DNA of 64,000 nucleotides from Pseudomonadota bacterium (GTDB lineage: Bacteria > Pseudomonadota > Gammaproteobacteria > Burkholderiales > Gallionellaceae), in contig JAJYLY010000001.1 in assembly GCA_021787435.1 (NCBI GenBank), forward strand, positions 186,001 through 250,000, given 5' to 3'. This document shows positions 18,426-27,507 of the stretch, piece by piece. The notes under the pieces are model-generated. The model was not told the origin of the DNA. It searched no databases and saw only the letters and a program-made list of their open reading frames with translations. A program made the translations under genes and the position numbers. The stretch's first letter is position 1, and each line of letters starts with the position of its first letter.

Positions 18426-20357
18426 TTATGCGCCGCCGAGATACGCGCCGATCACCTTGTCGTCACACTGGATTTGTGCAGGCGTGCCTTCTGCAATCTT
18501 CTGTCCGAAATCCAGCACCGTGACGGTATCGCAGATGCTCATCACCACATCCATGTGATGCTCGATCAAGATCACGGTGATGCCGTGGCTGCGTATCTTG
18601 TCTATCATCGCGATCAGCTCCTTAATATCGGGCGCAGTAAGTCCTGCAGCCGGCTCGTCAAGCAGCAAGAGGCTGGGATTCAACGCCAGCGCACGCGCGA
18701 TTTCCAGAAGGCGCTGCTTGCCATAGGGTAGGTTGCGCGCCTCCTCGTTGGCAAGATCGGCAAGACCCACGAACTGCAGCAGGCTTGCTGCGCGCACTTC
18801 GGCCGAGCGCTTCTCTTTTTTACAGCGGGGGGTCTGGAATATCACATCGATAATGCTGTGACGGAAGGTGTGATGCAGACCGACCAGCACGTTCTCGATC
18901 GCTGTCATCTCGCCAAACAGCTGCACGTTCTGGAAAGTTCGAGCGATGCCCTCTCCCGCGATCAAGGAAGGGTTTGCACCCGTAATGAGCTTGCCGTTGA
19001 ACTCGATCTCTCCCGAGGTCGGCTTGTAGATGCCGGTCAGCACATTCATCGTGGTGCTCTTGCCCGAACCGTTGGGGCCGATCAGTCCGTGCACGGAACC
19101 CTTCGCAATCTGCAGATTAACTTCACTCAGCGCTTTCAACCCGCCGAACTGCATCACGATGTTGCGTGCTTCTAGCAGGAACCCGTTTGAGGTCACGGCA
19201 TGATCAGGCACAGCCCAGACATGCTGAGTGTCGCCATGCTCCTGTATCACAACATGGCGATGTATCCACTGCGGTTTGAATTTCATGAGGATGCTGCGCA
19301 AAAAACCCATGATGCCGTTGGGCAGGTAATACACCACGAACAGGATCATCGCGCCGAATATCGTAAGCCTGTGATCGGTGATGTTCTCCATCATGTAGCC
19401 AGAAACAGCCAAAGCGATGGTCGCAGCAAGCGGCAGTGCAAGCTGCTTTGCTGTACGCTGGCGCGTGATGAGCGCATAGACCGAATAGGCCGCCGTAACT
19501 GCCGCGATGCCGATCGAGATCTGCCTAAACAATTCAATGTCCGAGAGCACATTCGGCAGCATCACGACGATGATCGCACCCAGTATGGGTCCAGTGCGCG
19601 TTTTCCTCCCGCCCATGATGACCGCCAGCAAAAACAGGATGGTCAGCTCGAAGTTATAGGTATTAGGCGAGATGTATTCCTCTGAATAGGTATACAACGA
19701 ACCTGCCAGGCCCGCGATCGCCGCACTCAGCACAAAAGCATAGACCTTGTAACCGTATACGCTGACCCCCATGCAATCCGACGCGATGGGGCTGTCGTGC
19801 AGCGCCTCGAAGGCGCGCCCCAGGTGGGATTTCAGGATGCGCTGAATTACGAACAGCGTCGCGACCAGCGCCACCAACACGACATAGTAATATTCTGTGC
19901 CGGTGATGTGATGGCCGAACCAGACCGGCTTGCGCACGGAAAGGCCTAGCGGCCCGTTGGTGAGAAAATCCATCTCGTTGATCAGTATCTGGATGATGGT
20001 GCCGAATGCCAGCGTCACCATCGCAAGGTAAGGCCCGCTCACACGCAGCGCAGGGAGTGCCAGCAGCGCCCCGAACAGGCCAGTGACCAGGATGCTCGCG
20101 GGTACCGCAAGCAGAAACGGCGCTGCAAGCTTGAAGTGGAGGACGCCGGCCGTATAGGAACCGATACCGAACAGCGCCGCATGGCCCAGCGAAACTTCAC
20201 CCACATAGCCCACGACGATATCTAGGCCCAGCAGTAGAATTGCATAGATGCCTATGACCACCATCAGATGAATGTAATAAGGATTGGGCCATATAGTGGG
20301 CAGCATTGCTGCAACCGCTATGGCAACAACAGCGGCTATTTTCTTGCTCAAACTCAT
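18426..20357 (-). CDS. LivM permease fused to LivG ATPase
   Basis: One 643-residue frame that joins two subunits usually encoded separately. Residues about 1-375 form the LivM permease, with roughly ten hydrophobic segments and motifs such as GYVGEVSLGHAALFGIG and RVSGPYLAMVTLAFG. A linker (about 375-405) follows. Residues about 405-643 form the LivG ATPase with Walker A GPNGSGKSTT, the LPYGKQRLLEIARAL signature and LLLDEPAAGLT. No stop or frameshift is seen at the junction. The start at 20357 follows the livH stop by one base. Confidence 0.92.
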   Translation of the reverse strand: MSLSKKIAAVVAIAVAAMLPTIWPNPYYIHLMVVIGIYAILLLGLDIVVGYVGEVSLGHAALFGIGSYTAGVLHFKLAAPFLLAVPASILVTGLFGALLALPALRVSGPYLAMVTLAFGTIIQILINEMDFLTNGPLGLSVRKPVWFGHHITGTEYYYVVLVALVATLFVIQRILKSHLGRAFEALHDSPIASDCMGVSVYGYKVYAFVLSAAIAGLAGSLYTYSEEYISPNTYNFELTILFLLAVIMGGRKTRTGPILGAIIVVMLPNVLSDIELFRQISIGIAAVTAAYSVYALITRQRTAKQLALPLAATIALAVSGYMMENITDHRLTIFGAMILFVVYYLPNGIMGFLRSILMKFKPQWIHRHVVIQEHGDTQHVWAVPDHAVTSNGFLLEARNIVMQFGGLKALSEVNLQIAKGSVHGLIGPNGSGKSTTMNVLTGIYKPTSGEIEFNGKLITGANPSLIAGEGIARTFQNVQLFGEMTAIENVLVGLHHTFRHSIIDVIFQTPRCKKEKRSAEVRAASLLQFVGLADLANEEARNLPYGKQRLLEIARALALNPSLLLLDEPAAGLTAPDIKELIAMIDKIRSHGITVILIEHHMDVVMSICDTVTVLDFGQKIAEGTPAQIQCDDKVIGAYLGGA

Positions 20358-20358
20358 G

Positions 20359-21231
20359 CTATACCTTTTTGATGACGGATTTGCCAAAAATACCGGCAGG
20401 CTTGATCGACAACACAAGCAGCAGCAGCAAGAGACCTGGCACATCCTTGTATCCAGTCGACACATAATATCCGGTCGTGGTCTCGGCGATACCCAGTATC
20501 AGGCCACCTACGATCACACCCATGCCGCTGTTGAGTCCTCCGATGATCGCAACGGAAAATGCCTTGAGCCCCAGCGAAACGCCCATCGTCGCACCGGTGA
20601 GCGTAAGCGGTGCGACCAGCACACCTGCAAAAGCAGCAGTCATGGAGCTCAATGCATAGGAGAAAGTGATCACCATGCTGGTATTGATACCCATCAATCC
20701 TGCGGCATCGCGATCATTGGAAGTCGCAACCACAGCCTTGCCATAGATGGATTTGCGGTTGAAAAGCTCGACAGTCAGCATCAGTGCGAGCGCCCCCACC
20801 ACGACAAGTATCTCCATCGGTAAAACGCGGATGCCGAGGAATTGCAATGGCTCGGTAGGCAATGGGGAAGGAAAGGGAATATCGTCATGTCCCCAGATAT
20901 TCTCTGCGACATTCTTGAATATGATCGCAAGCGAAATGGTGGTCATGATCCAGCCGAATTCTGATTTCGTCTTGATCGCGGGCCTCACACCCACTCGTTC
21001 AACAACCACACCCTGCAATGCGCCGAATACAAGCACCAGGGGCAGCATCAGCCAGTAGCTCATGTGTCCGACCAGCGTGAGTCCTACCAGCGCACCCAGC
21101 ATCAGCGCCTCGCCCTGACCGAAGTTCAGCGTTCCAGATGTGGCAAAAGTCAGCTGATAACCAAAGGCGATCAACGCATATATCATCCCGAGCGCAATAC
21201 CGCTGACGACAAGTTGTGTAAAAACTTCCAT
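20359..21231 (-). CDS. livH: branched-chain-type amino acid ABC transporter permease LivH
   Basis: A 290-residue inner-membrane permease with about eight hydrophobic segments. LivH features visible: GIALGMIYALIAFGYQ, the TSGTLNFGQGEAL motif and the GGLNSGMGVIVGG loop near the end. The start at 21231 is preferred over 21246 because a GGAG site lies 10 bp upstream. It lies between the binding protein gene and the LivM-LivG fusion and is translationally close to the latter. Confidence 0.93.
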   Translation of the reverse strand: MEVFTQLVVSGIALGMIYALIAFGYQLTFATSGTLNFGQGEALMLGALVGLTLVGHMSYWLMLPLVLVFGALQGVVVERVGVRPAIKTKSEFGWIMTTISLAIIFKNVAENIWGHDDIPFPSPLPTEPLQFLGIRVLPMEILVVVGALALMLTVELFNRKSIYGKAVVATSNDRDAAGLMGINTSMVITFSYALSSMTAAFAGVLVAPLTLTGATMGVSLGLKAFSVAIIGGLNSGMGVIVGGLILGIAETTTGYYVSTGYKDVPGLLLLLLVLSIKPAGIFGKSVIKKV

Positions 21232-21284
21232 AATTGCGAACTCCATGGTGTTTGGGCCGGATTGCTCCGGCCCAAATGTGACAA

Positions 21285-22496
21285 TTACTTTTTGACCTTG
21301 GTCGCAGCTTTTTCGCGCACGGCCTGTCCCTTGTCGGCATCGTAGGCATAGACCACATGGCCGTTCTTGACTTCGCCCATCACCACCATGTTCATGGTAA
21401 TTGCCTCGTGGTCGCTATGGGTATAGGGATGGCTGTATGTCGTGATCACTCCCTCGACCGGTGCATTCAGATTTTCCAGCGCCTCGCGGACCTTCACGCC
21501 ATCAGTATTGCCGGCCTGTTTGATCCCGGCTGCAAGCAGATACATGGAGTCATAACCTTGCGCGGCAGAAACAGGGGAAGGAATGCGCTCTATCTTGTAG
21601 GCTTTCTGATAGGCTTCGATGAAAGCCTTGCGCTTGGGCGTGTTAGGCTCTTGGATAAAGGTCTGCGGCATGCGTGCGCCTTCACCGTTCTTGCCGGCAT
21701 TGTCGATGAAGTTGCCCATGGACAGCGTCCAACTTCCTATCATCGGCACCTTCCACCCCAGCTTCTCCATGCCATTGGCAATCTGTGCCAGTTCAGGCCC
21801 GATGCCATAAGTCAGGATAGCCTGCGCGCCGGCCCCCTTGGCCTTGAGCAGCTGAGCCGTCATATCCACGTCCTTGATGTTGAACTTTTCTACCGCGACT
21901 GGCTTCAAATTCCTGGCCGCCAACGCTTTCTCGAGATCCTCGCGGCCCAACTGACCATAATTGGTCGAGTCCGCCAGTATCGCGACCTTGGTGAATTTGC
22001 GCCCCTCGACTGCTTCGCGGACGATCATCGCAGACTGAATTACATCGTTGGCGGAAGTACGGAAGACGTAGTTGTCTGGATATTCAGGAGGAAGAAACTG
22101 GCGAGTGATAGCGGTTCCCGTCGCAACGTTGTTAATCACAGGGATCTTTGCCTCTTCGTAGAAACGCTGCGATGCGAGCGCAACACCGGTATTGATGTAA
22201 CCCAATGTAGCCACCACCCTCTCCTTGTTGATCAGCTCCTGCGCCACCTGCACGCCGCGTTGATTGTCGGCCTGATCATCGCGCTCGACCAGCTCGATCT
22301 TGCGCCCCAGTATGCCACCCTTTGCATTGATTTCCGCAGCTGCCAGACGCACGCCATCTCGCATGGAAACGCCCATCGGGCTCGAACCGCCCGTGTAAGG
22401 ACCGGATACGCCTATCTTGATTGTGTCCGCGGCAAACACGGAGCAGGATGTTACAAGCGCCAAAGCGGCAACGACAGATTTAATTCTGAGTGTCAT
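21285..22496 (-). CDS. livJ: periplasmic substrate-binding protein of the Liv-type transporter
   Basis: A 403-residue type I periplasmic binding protein with a signal peptide (cut after CSVFA) and the opening IKIGVSGPYTGGSSPMG typical of HAAT-family receptors. A GGAG ribosome site lies upstream. The ligand is not predictable from the sequence. As the first gene of livJ-H-MG-F-mmsA-garR-hprA it is likely to define the substrate of the cluster. The leucine-binding family label is structural, not a claim that leucine is bound. Confidence 0.9.
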   Translation of the reverse strand: MTLRIKSVVAALALVTSCSVFAADTIKIGVSGPYTGGSSPMGVSMRDGVRLAAAEINAKGGILGRKIELVERDDQADNQRGVQVAQELINKERVVATLGYINTGVALASQRFYEEAKIPVINNVATGTAITRQFLPPEYPDNYVFRTSANDVIQSAMIVREAVEGRKFTKVAILADSTNYGQLGREDLEKALAARNLKPVAVEKFNIKDVDMTAQLLKAKGAGAQAILTYGIGPELAQIANGMEKLGWKVPMIGSWTLSMGNFIDNAGKNGEGARMPQTFIQEPNTPKRKAFIEAYQKAYKIERIPSPVSAAQGYDSMYLLAAGIKQAGNTDGVKVREALENLNAPVEGVITTYSHPYTHSDHEAITMNMVVMGEVKNGHVVYAYDADKGQAVREKAATKVKK

Positions 22497-22582
22497 ACTT
22501 ATTCTCCCATTACAAGGTCAGTCAAATAAAACATTGCAGGCTCTCAATACCCGTCTTCTTGAAGCAATTCTACCAATTAATT

Positions 22583-23914
22583 TCATTTCGGAATATTCAT
22601 TCCTGTCAATCGGGCATAGGCTGCTGCAAGCGCATGGTCATCGCCCACGTTTCCAGGGAAGATCACCACGGGCATATCCGGATAACGCGGATGATCGACA
22701 GGGCAGCGCACAACGGAACATCCGGGCAGTATTTGCCCCAGTACGCGAGATGTGCTCAGCGCCAACCCCTTGCTCAGCACATCGTTCGAGGTGATGCCTC
22801 CCTTGCTGATCAAAAAGCCGATAGTGACCGGCAGATTGCGTACCACATCCATCAGGAATGCCGAAACCCTGTCGCCGAATGCAAGCCGGCTTGACTGATC
22901 GGGAAACGCCTTTTCCATGCGCGATGTATAAACCACGGGCGTCAAACCTTCAGCATGGCTCTGCCCGCATCTTGAGATCGTATCTTCAAGCAGCGCTTTG
23001 CGCGCCGCATCCAGGTGCTCGACATCCACTTCGATGGGAACTATCCTGGGCATTTTCAGCAACTGCTCAAGCTGCATCGTGGTCTTTTTGACATGTGAGC
23101 CGACAATGACCGCACCTGGGCGCGCATTTCTCACATAGCGCGCCATGTCTTCCGCGGCGACAGGCTGTTTTGGCAATCCGGACAGCGCGGTGAGCAGACT
23201 TGCAGCACTTCTGAACAAGAAACGCTTGCCCTTCATTGCAGCCTCGCGCAGCTGCATTGCAAAATGATCGAGATCAGCCTGTGTCTCGGCATCGACTACG
23301 CAGCACACATTACCCTGCAGACCCATCAGGCGCTTCATGCTGTCGCCACGAACATCGGCAAGCAAAAAGCGTTTGACCCGGTCCGCGCTGATGCGCCCTC
23401 TTGTTTTTTCTTCAACATAGTCTGGCAGATAGCTGTGGCGATAGCCGAACACCGAATCTTTCGCAAATTCTGTTTCATGCACCGGGGTTTCTTTGCCGTT
23501 CACCATTAGATAATGCACGCTGTCCCGCGTGATGCGTCCGCCCTCAAAAAAAGCAGGCACCAGAAAATGTGCATCGAAAGGCCCGAGCTCTTCCGCGATC
23601 ACGTCGGTCTCGACAGGATAATGCCCTCGCAGCGTCGAATCGGAACGGCTAACCAGGATAGGATTGATATCACGCCCTGTTTTCTTGAGCCCGACCAAGG
23701 CCAGTTTCAGGTTCTTGCAAACCTCGCGCGTAATGTCTGAAGCAGCACCCGCTCCCATGCCGCGCGTATTGGTCAGCACGAAAAACAACGGCGAATCATC
23801 CAGTATCGCTTCGCGCAAGGTCGTCACATCCCATCGCGTCAGCAGCAGACAGCTGTGCACTGTCTGCGAGCCTGTGGGGTCATCGTCCAAGACGATGATC
23901 TTGGTATCCTGCAT
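22583..23914 (-). CDS. four-carbon acid sugar kinase family protein (DUF1537)
   Basis: A 443-residue kinase-like protein. The N-terminal DDDPTGSQT motif (about 10-18) and the C-terminal KGGITSNDVLSKGL and FPGNVGDDHAL motifs place it in the DUF1537 family. Characterised members (OtnK, DtnK, LtnK) phosphorylate erythronate or threonate. This member belongs to the subgroup with the ITSNDV/PGNVGDD C-terminus. The aldolase, isomerase and PdxA2 genes that usually accompany such kinases are not in this window. It lies directly after the phosphoketolase-like gene on the same strand. Substrate unknown. Confidence 0.85.
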   Translation of the reverse strand: MQDTKIIVLDDDPTGSQTVHSCLLLTRWDVTTLREAILDDSPLFFVLTNTRGMGAGAASDITREVCKNLKLALVGLKKTGRDINPILVSRSDSTLRGHYPVETDVIAEELGPFDAHFLVPAFFEGGRITRDSVHYLMVNGKETPVHETEFAKDSVFGYRHSYLPDYVEEKTRGRISADRVKRFLLADVRGDSMKRLMGLQGNVCCVVDAETQADLDHFAMQLREAAMKGKRFLFRSAASLLTALSGLPKQPVAAEDMARYVRNARPGAVIVGSHVKKTTMQLEQLLKMPRIVPIEVDVEHLDAARKALLEDTISRCGQSHAEGLTPVVYTSRMEKAFPDQSSRLAFGDRVSAFLMDVVRNLPVTIGFLISKGGITSNDVLSKGLALSTSRVLGQILPGCSVVRCPVDHPRYPDMPVVIFPGNVGDDHALAAAYARLTGMNIPK

Positions 23915-23945
23915 GTAAAGATTCCCGAAAATGTTGATTGTAAAT

Positions 23946-26138
23946 TCAAGCAGCCATTGCGCGCTTGACCATTGCGACTGCGGTCAACCCGTTGAACGCC
24001 ATGATCTCGGCAGGGCTTGCGGTGGTCTCGCCGCGCTTCCAGGCAAAGGTGTCACGTCTTGCAGCGCGCGTGCGCAGCAGCACAGGCTCCAGCACGGCGC
24101 TTGGCCCGCCGCTTATTGCAAGCAGCACATCCGCATCGAACAGCGCGTTAAAATGCCCATCGTCCATGAATTTGTTGTCAGGCTCAGCCACTGTGTCCCA
24201 GGATATGTCAGTCGGGCGATACAGGCGACGCGGGTTCACCACCGCAACGATGCGCACCCTGCAACCCTGAGCTTCGAGCTGATCTTTCGCCTCGAACACC
24301 GGCAACAGCACCATGTCGCCGGTCACTGCGAATACCACGGTCTTACCCCCGCTCTTGCTCTCATATATGGTCGCAGCGCCCTCTTCCACCGCATGTTGCG
24401 CTTCTGCGATGCTCATGTAAACCGGCAATGGACTCTTCGATGCGATGATCACCATGCACTTATTAAAACTGTTGGTGGCATAATCATATGCCGCCTGTAT
24501 CGCATTTGCATCACAGGGGAACAACGGATAGGTATTGCCGTTGCGCATCTGTGCAGCGAAGTAATTTTCGATCTCCGGGCGTTGGTGCGTCCAGCCGTTG
24601 CGCCCCTGTTCCAACGCACCTGCGGTGAACATCGTCACGATGGAAGGCGTCTTGCGGCGCAGTTCGGCCATTGCCTGAGCCACGGTCTGAACGATGGGCC
24701 AGCCGTTGATCGCGAAGCTCTCGTAGGAGAGCCAGAGCGCGCGCGAACCGAACAGGCTAAGGCCTGCCGCAAGCCCTGCACAGGCATCTTCGTTGAGCGG
24801 CTCGTACACCTGGCCTTCCGGCTCCTGGTTGTAGAGCGGATCAGCAGTCGGATGACGAATTTTGAGCGCATCGTTGATGTTCTTCATCGCCGATGCCTCG
24901 TTGCCATCGGCATTGGTGACGACAAAGCGCCTGTCCTGAGTGCCAACGTACGCGACCATCGCACCCATCGCGGTTGCGGGAACAGCCTTTTCGGTCTTTG
25001 CATAATCGTTGAACGGCATCCTGCCCAGAGGCGCGAGTTCAAGCACATGTTCGGTTACAGCCGTTTTGGCTGCCGGACCGCCTCCTGCGCGCATGAAATT
25101 CTCGCGCACGATAGCCCATGCCTCAGGATTCAACGCACGGCGCTTCAATCCCTCTATCATGTGCGGCTTATCGAGGCTGTCGGTAGGGTAAAGGTTGTGA
25201 GACTTAGCGCCCACCGTATGCACGCCGGCGCCCTTCATCTGTTTGATGATGAAGGCAGTCAGCTTGCCGCCCAGCGCCGACTTCGCAGCTTTATTCATGC
25301 CTGAGAGCACGGCAGCGGCAAATGCAAGACGCTGCTTCAAGGAGAAATAGGAGCTGTCCGCATATTCGCCCGCCTGATTGCTGTCATCAAAATCCTTAGC
25401 ATTGACCAGCACCACTTCCTTGAAACCATGCCCCTTCCAGTAAGCGATCATTTCCTCGTTGGTGAATCTTGACACCATGGAATGATGCTCTTGACTGTAG
25501 CCGTTCCAGATCAATGTCGGCAGGAAGTTGGTCACCTTTGGATAGGCAGTATTGAAGTGCATCATGGAATTCAACACATAAGGCTCGCCCATCCCGCCGT
25601 CGCCTATGGTTACTGGAAACAGCTTGCCCGGATGCAGCAGTGCCCCCGCCATCGCGAAATGCTGCCCCTGACCCAGCGGGCCTGCAGGTGCAAGCAATCC
25701 GGGAATGGCGCCCGACAGGTGACCCAGCAAACCATGCTTTTCGCGGAAACGCGTCATCATGTCGCTCACCGTCTTAATGCCCATTTCTTCGAGCGATGTA
25801 TCGAGGAACATCGCACTGTAGAAACCGGGAGCGTGGTGCCCGACCTCGGTGACGATATTGGTATGTCCCAGCATCACGAGCGCAGCATAAGCCTCCGCAC
25901 TGCTGGCAAAACCGCCCGGATGACCAGAGCCCTTGGAACCGCACACCTGTAGCGTGACATAGCGCAGCGCATCGGCCATCAAAAGCGTTTGATAGGCCGC
26001 ATCATGAGAATCCGGGTCGCTGATCGCGGATTGACCTTCCCCGATAGCCGCACGACTTGCATGCTTGGAAAAATTTTCCCAGGCCGTTCCAAAATACTGG
26101 ATGCCTTCACAAAATTGCGGTGCTGTGTTCGTCGCCAT
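23946..26138 (-). CDS. divergent phosphoketolase/transketolase-like ThDP enzyme
   Basis: A 730-residue ThDP-dependent protein. Residues 67-76 (GSKGSGHPGG) resemble the transketolase N-terminus. The ThDP motif runs from GDG at 179-181 to N212. The second half resembles phosphoketolases: SYESFA (471-476), GRNGWTHQ (512-519), CDANAIQAAYDYA, VIIASKSPLPVYMS, and ETTASPAEIMAFN near the end. It is shorter than typical Xfp enzymes (near 800 residues). Family knowledge predicts cleavage of a ketose- or hydroxyketo-acid-type donor, with phosphate or another acceptor. Exact chemistry is unknown. The ATG at 26138 has AAGGAG 7 bp upstream. It is divergent from the IclR gene. Confidence 0.75.
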   Translation of the reverse strand: MATNTAPQFCEGIQYFGTAWENFSKHASRAAIGEGQSAISDPDSHDAAYQTLLMADALRYVTLQVCGSKGSGHPGGFASSAEAYAALVMLGHTNIVTEVGHHAPGFYSAMFLDTSLEEMGIKTVSDMMTRFREKHGLLGHLSGAIPGLLAPAGPLGQGQHFAMAGALLHPGKLFPVTIGDGGMGEPYVLNSMMHFNTAYPKVTNFLPTLIWNGYSQEHHSMVSRFTNEEMIAYWKGHGFKEVVLVNAKDFDDSNQAGEYADSSYFSLKQRLAFAAAVLSGMNKAAKSALGGKLTAFIIKQMKGAGVHTVGAKSHNLYPTDSLDKPHMIEGLKRRALNPEAWAIVRENFMRAGGGPAAKTAVTEHVLELAPLGRMPFNDYAKTEKAVPATAMGAMVAYVGTQDRRFVVTNADGNEASAMKNINDALKIRHPTADPLYNQEPEGQVYEPLNEDACAGLAAGLSLFGSRALWLSYESFAINGWPIVQTVAQAMAELRRKTPSIVTMFTAGALEQGRNGWTHQRPEIENYFAAQMRNGNTYPLFPCDANAIQAAYDYATNSFNKCMVIIASKSPLPVYMSIAEAQHAVEEGAATIYESKSGGKTVVFAVTGDMVLLPVFEAKDQLEAQGCRVRIVAVVNPRRLYRPTDISWDTVAEPDNKFMDDGHFNALFDADVLLAISGGPSAVLEPVLLRTRAARRDTFAWKRGETTASPAEIMAFNGLTAVAMVKRAMAA

Positions 26139-26201
26139 CATACTGCTCCTTAAAAGTTTAATATCGCCGCCCGTAACGGCGTTCAAGAATTGAAAAAGTA
26201 T

Positions 26202-26229
26202 TTGCCTGCAGCATACCGCCTGTTATAAT
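26202..26229 (+). promoter_or_regulatory. sigma70-like promoter of the IclR gene
   Basis: A perfect TATAAT (-10) at 26224-26229 with TTGCCT (-35) at 26202-26207 and 16 bp between. Transcription would begin near 26236, giving a very short leader before the IclR start. Prediction by eye only. Confidence 0.55.
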
Positions 26230-26230
26230 A

Positions 26231-26264
26231 TTTCGCAATACACAATCGTTTTCACAATGCGAAA
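26231..26264. promoter_or_regulatory. inverted repeat, candidate IclR operator
   Basis: TTTCGCA (26231-26237) and its exact inverse TGCGAAA (26258-26264) are separated by 20 bp. The repeat begins just after the -10 box and covers the predicted transcription start and the IclR start region. This position suits autorepression and joint control of the divergent phosphoketolase gene. Confidence 0.5.
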
Positions 26265-27042
26265 AATGAAAAAAGAACCCAATTCCATACAGGTGATCGA
26301 GAGGCTTGCAAAATTGCTGGATGCCATCGCTGCGCAAAACGAAGATGCCAGCCTGAAAGTGCTGTCTGCAGAAACGGGATTGCATCCCTCTACCGCTTTC
26401 CGCATACTCGCCTCGCTTGCCGAGCAGGGTTTCGTCGAACGCACCAGTCGCGGTAACTATCAGCTGGGCGTGAAACTCATGCAGCTTGGCAACCGCGTTG
26501 GCGCAAGCACCGACTTTAGAAGGATCGCACTGCCGCTGATGGAAAAGTTGCGCGACCAGCTTGACGAGACGGTCAATCTGACCGTGCGCGAAGGTGACGA
26601 GGTAGTCTATGTCGAGCGCTCTCTGGCCAAGCGTATGATACGAGTGGAACAGGTGATCGGCAGCCGCGCGCCGCTGCATGTGACCGCCGTGGGCAAGCTG
26701 ATGCTGGGAGAGATGGGCAAGGAGGCTTGTCGCAGTTATGCAAAACGCAGCAAGCTTCCTCAATACACGGCCAACACACACAAGACGGTCACAGCGCTGC
26801 TGCAGGACTGCATCGCATCGGCAAAGCGCGGATACGCGTATGACAACCAGGAGGCCGAACTGGGCGTAGGATGCATAGGGGCGCTGATACGCGATGCAAG
26901 CGGCCATGTGGTCGCTGGACTGTCGGTATCCGCGCCGATAGAAAGGCGGCGCGACGAATGGACAGAGCAGGTGATGAAGGCCAGCGAACAGATTTCCAGA
27001 CAGCTCGGTTATCATGCGTCTTTCTCGAACCATCTTCAATGA
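26257..27042 (+). CDS. IclR-family transcriptional regulator
   Basis: A 261-residue regulator. The N-terminal winged helix (IQVIERLAKLLDAIA, LSAETGLHPSTAFRILASL) is followed by the IclR effector domain (about 95-255) with LHVTAVGKLMLG and a cysteine-containing ELGVGCIGALIRD segment typical of IclR ligand pockets. It is divergent from the phosphoketolase-like gene and precedes glcG-lutABC on the same strand, so it likely controls both units in response to a small acid. The start may be 26257 or 26266; neither has a strong ribosome site and the leader would be very short. Confidence 0.9.
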   Translation: MRKMKKEPNSIQVIERLAKLLDAIAAQNEDASLKVLSAETGLHPSTAFRILASLAEQGFVERTSRGNYQLGVKLMQLGNRVGASTDFRRIALPLMEKLRDQLDETVNLTVREGDEVVYVERSLAKRMIRVEQVIGSRAPLHVTAVGKLMLGEMGKEACRSYAKRSKLPQYTANTHKTVTALLQDCIASAKRGYAYDNQEAELGVGCIGALIRDASGHVVAGLSVSAPIERRRDEWTEQVMKASEQISRQLGYHASFSNHLQ

Positions 27043-27050
27043 GGACACCC

Positions 27051-27464
27051 ATGAAATCGAAGCAATATCTCACGCTTAGTGACGCAAGGATCATCGCCGC
27101 CGCCTGCGAGGCCGAGGCATTGCGACAAAGATGGACAGTCAGCATCGCGATCGTCGACGACGGCGGCCATCTGATCTGGCTGCAGCGACTGGATAGCGCA
27201 CCGCTCACCAGCATGAACATCGCCGCCGGCAAAGCACACACTTCGGCGCTGGGACGCAGGCCATCCAAGGCGTATGAAGAGGTCGTAGCAGGCAACCGCA
27301 ACTCGTTTCTGTCGGCTCCCGGCAATCTCACCATGCTGGAGGGCGGCGAACCCATCATAATCGACGGGGAATGCGTTGGGGCTGTCGGCGTGTCCGGTGT
27401 CAAATCGAATGAAGACGCGCAAATTGCTCGCGCAGGCATCAACGATTTCCTCAGCCGACAGTAA
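27051..27464 (+). CDS. GlcG/HbpS-family protein (DUF336)
   Basis: A 137-residue protein of the GlcG/HbpS fold. Seen: SIAIVDDGGHLIWLQRLD, the AAGKAHTSALGRRPS segment and the C-terminal GAVGVSGVKSNEDAQIARAG. These proteins are regularly linked to glycolate and hydroxyacid oxidation genes; their biochemical role is unsettled, with heme or cofactor binding shown for some. A GAGGA ribosome site precedes the ATG, which lies 8 bp after the IclR stop. It is followed by lutA, which supports a role in the oxidation module. Confidence 0.88.
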   Translation: MKSKQYLTLSDARIIAAACEAEALRQRWTVSIAIVDDGGHLIWLQRLDSAPLTSMNIAAGKAHTSALGRRPSKAYEEVVAGNRNSFLSAPGNLTMLEGGEPIIIDGECVGAVGVSGVKSNEDAQIARAGINDFLSRQ

Positions 27465-27507
27465 ACAGGATATACTTTTAAATGAACCATTCATCCGGAG
27501 AGCACTG

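Noticed and set aside
17662..21231. Dedicated leucine/isoleucine/valine uptake operon
   Set aside because: Protein family is right but gene context is hydroxyacid catabolism; ligand cannot be assigned from sequence.
21357..22529. 390-codon frame opposite livJ
   Set aside because: Shadow of a well-supported binding protein; composition is unnatural and there is no ribosome site.
23931..25304. Long open frame opposite the phosphoketolase-like gene
   Set aside because: Antisense shadow in GC-rich DNA; product is Arg/His/Cys-rich with no family pattern, while the opposite strand encodes a clear ThDP enzyme.
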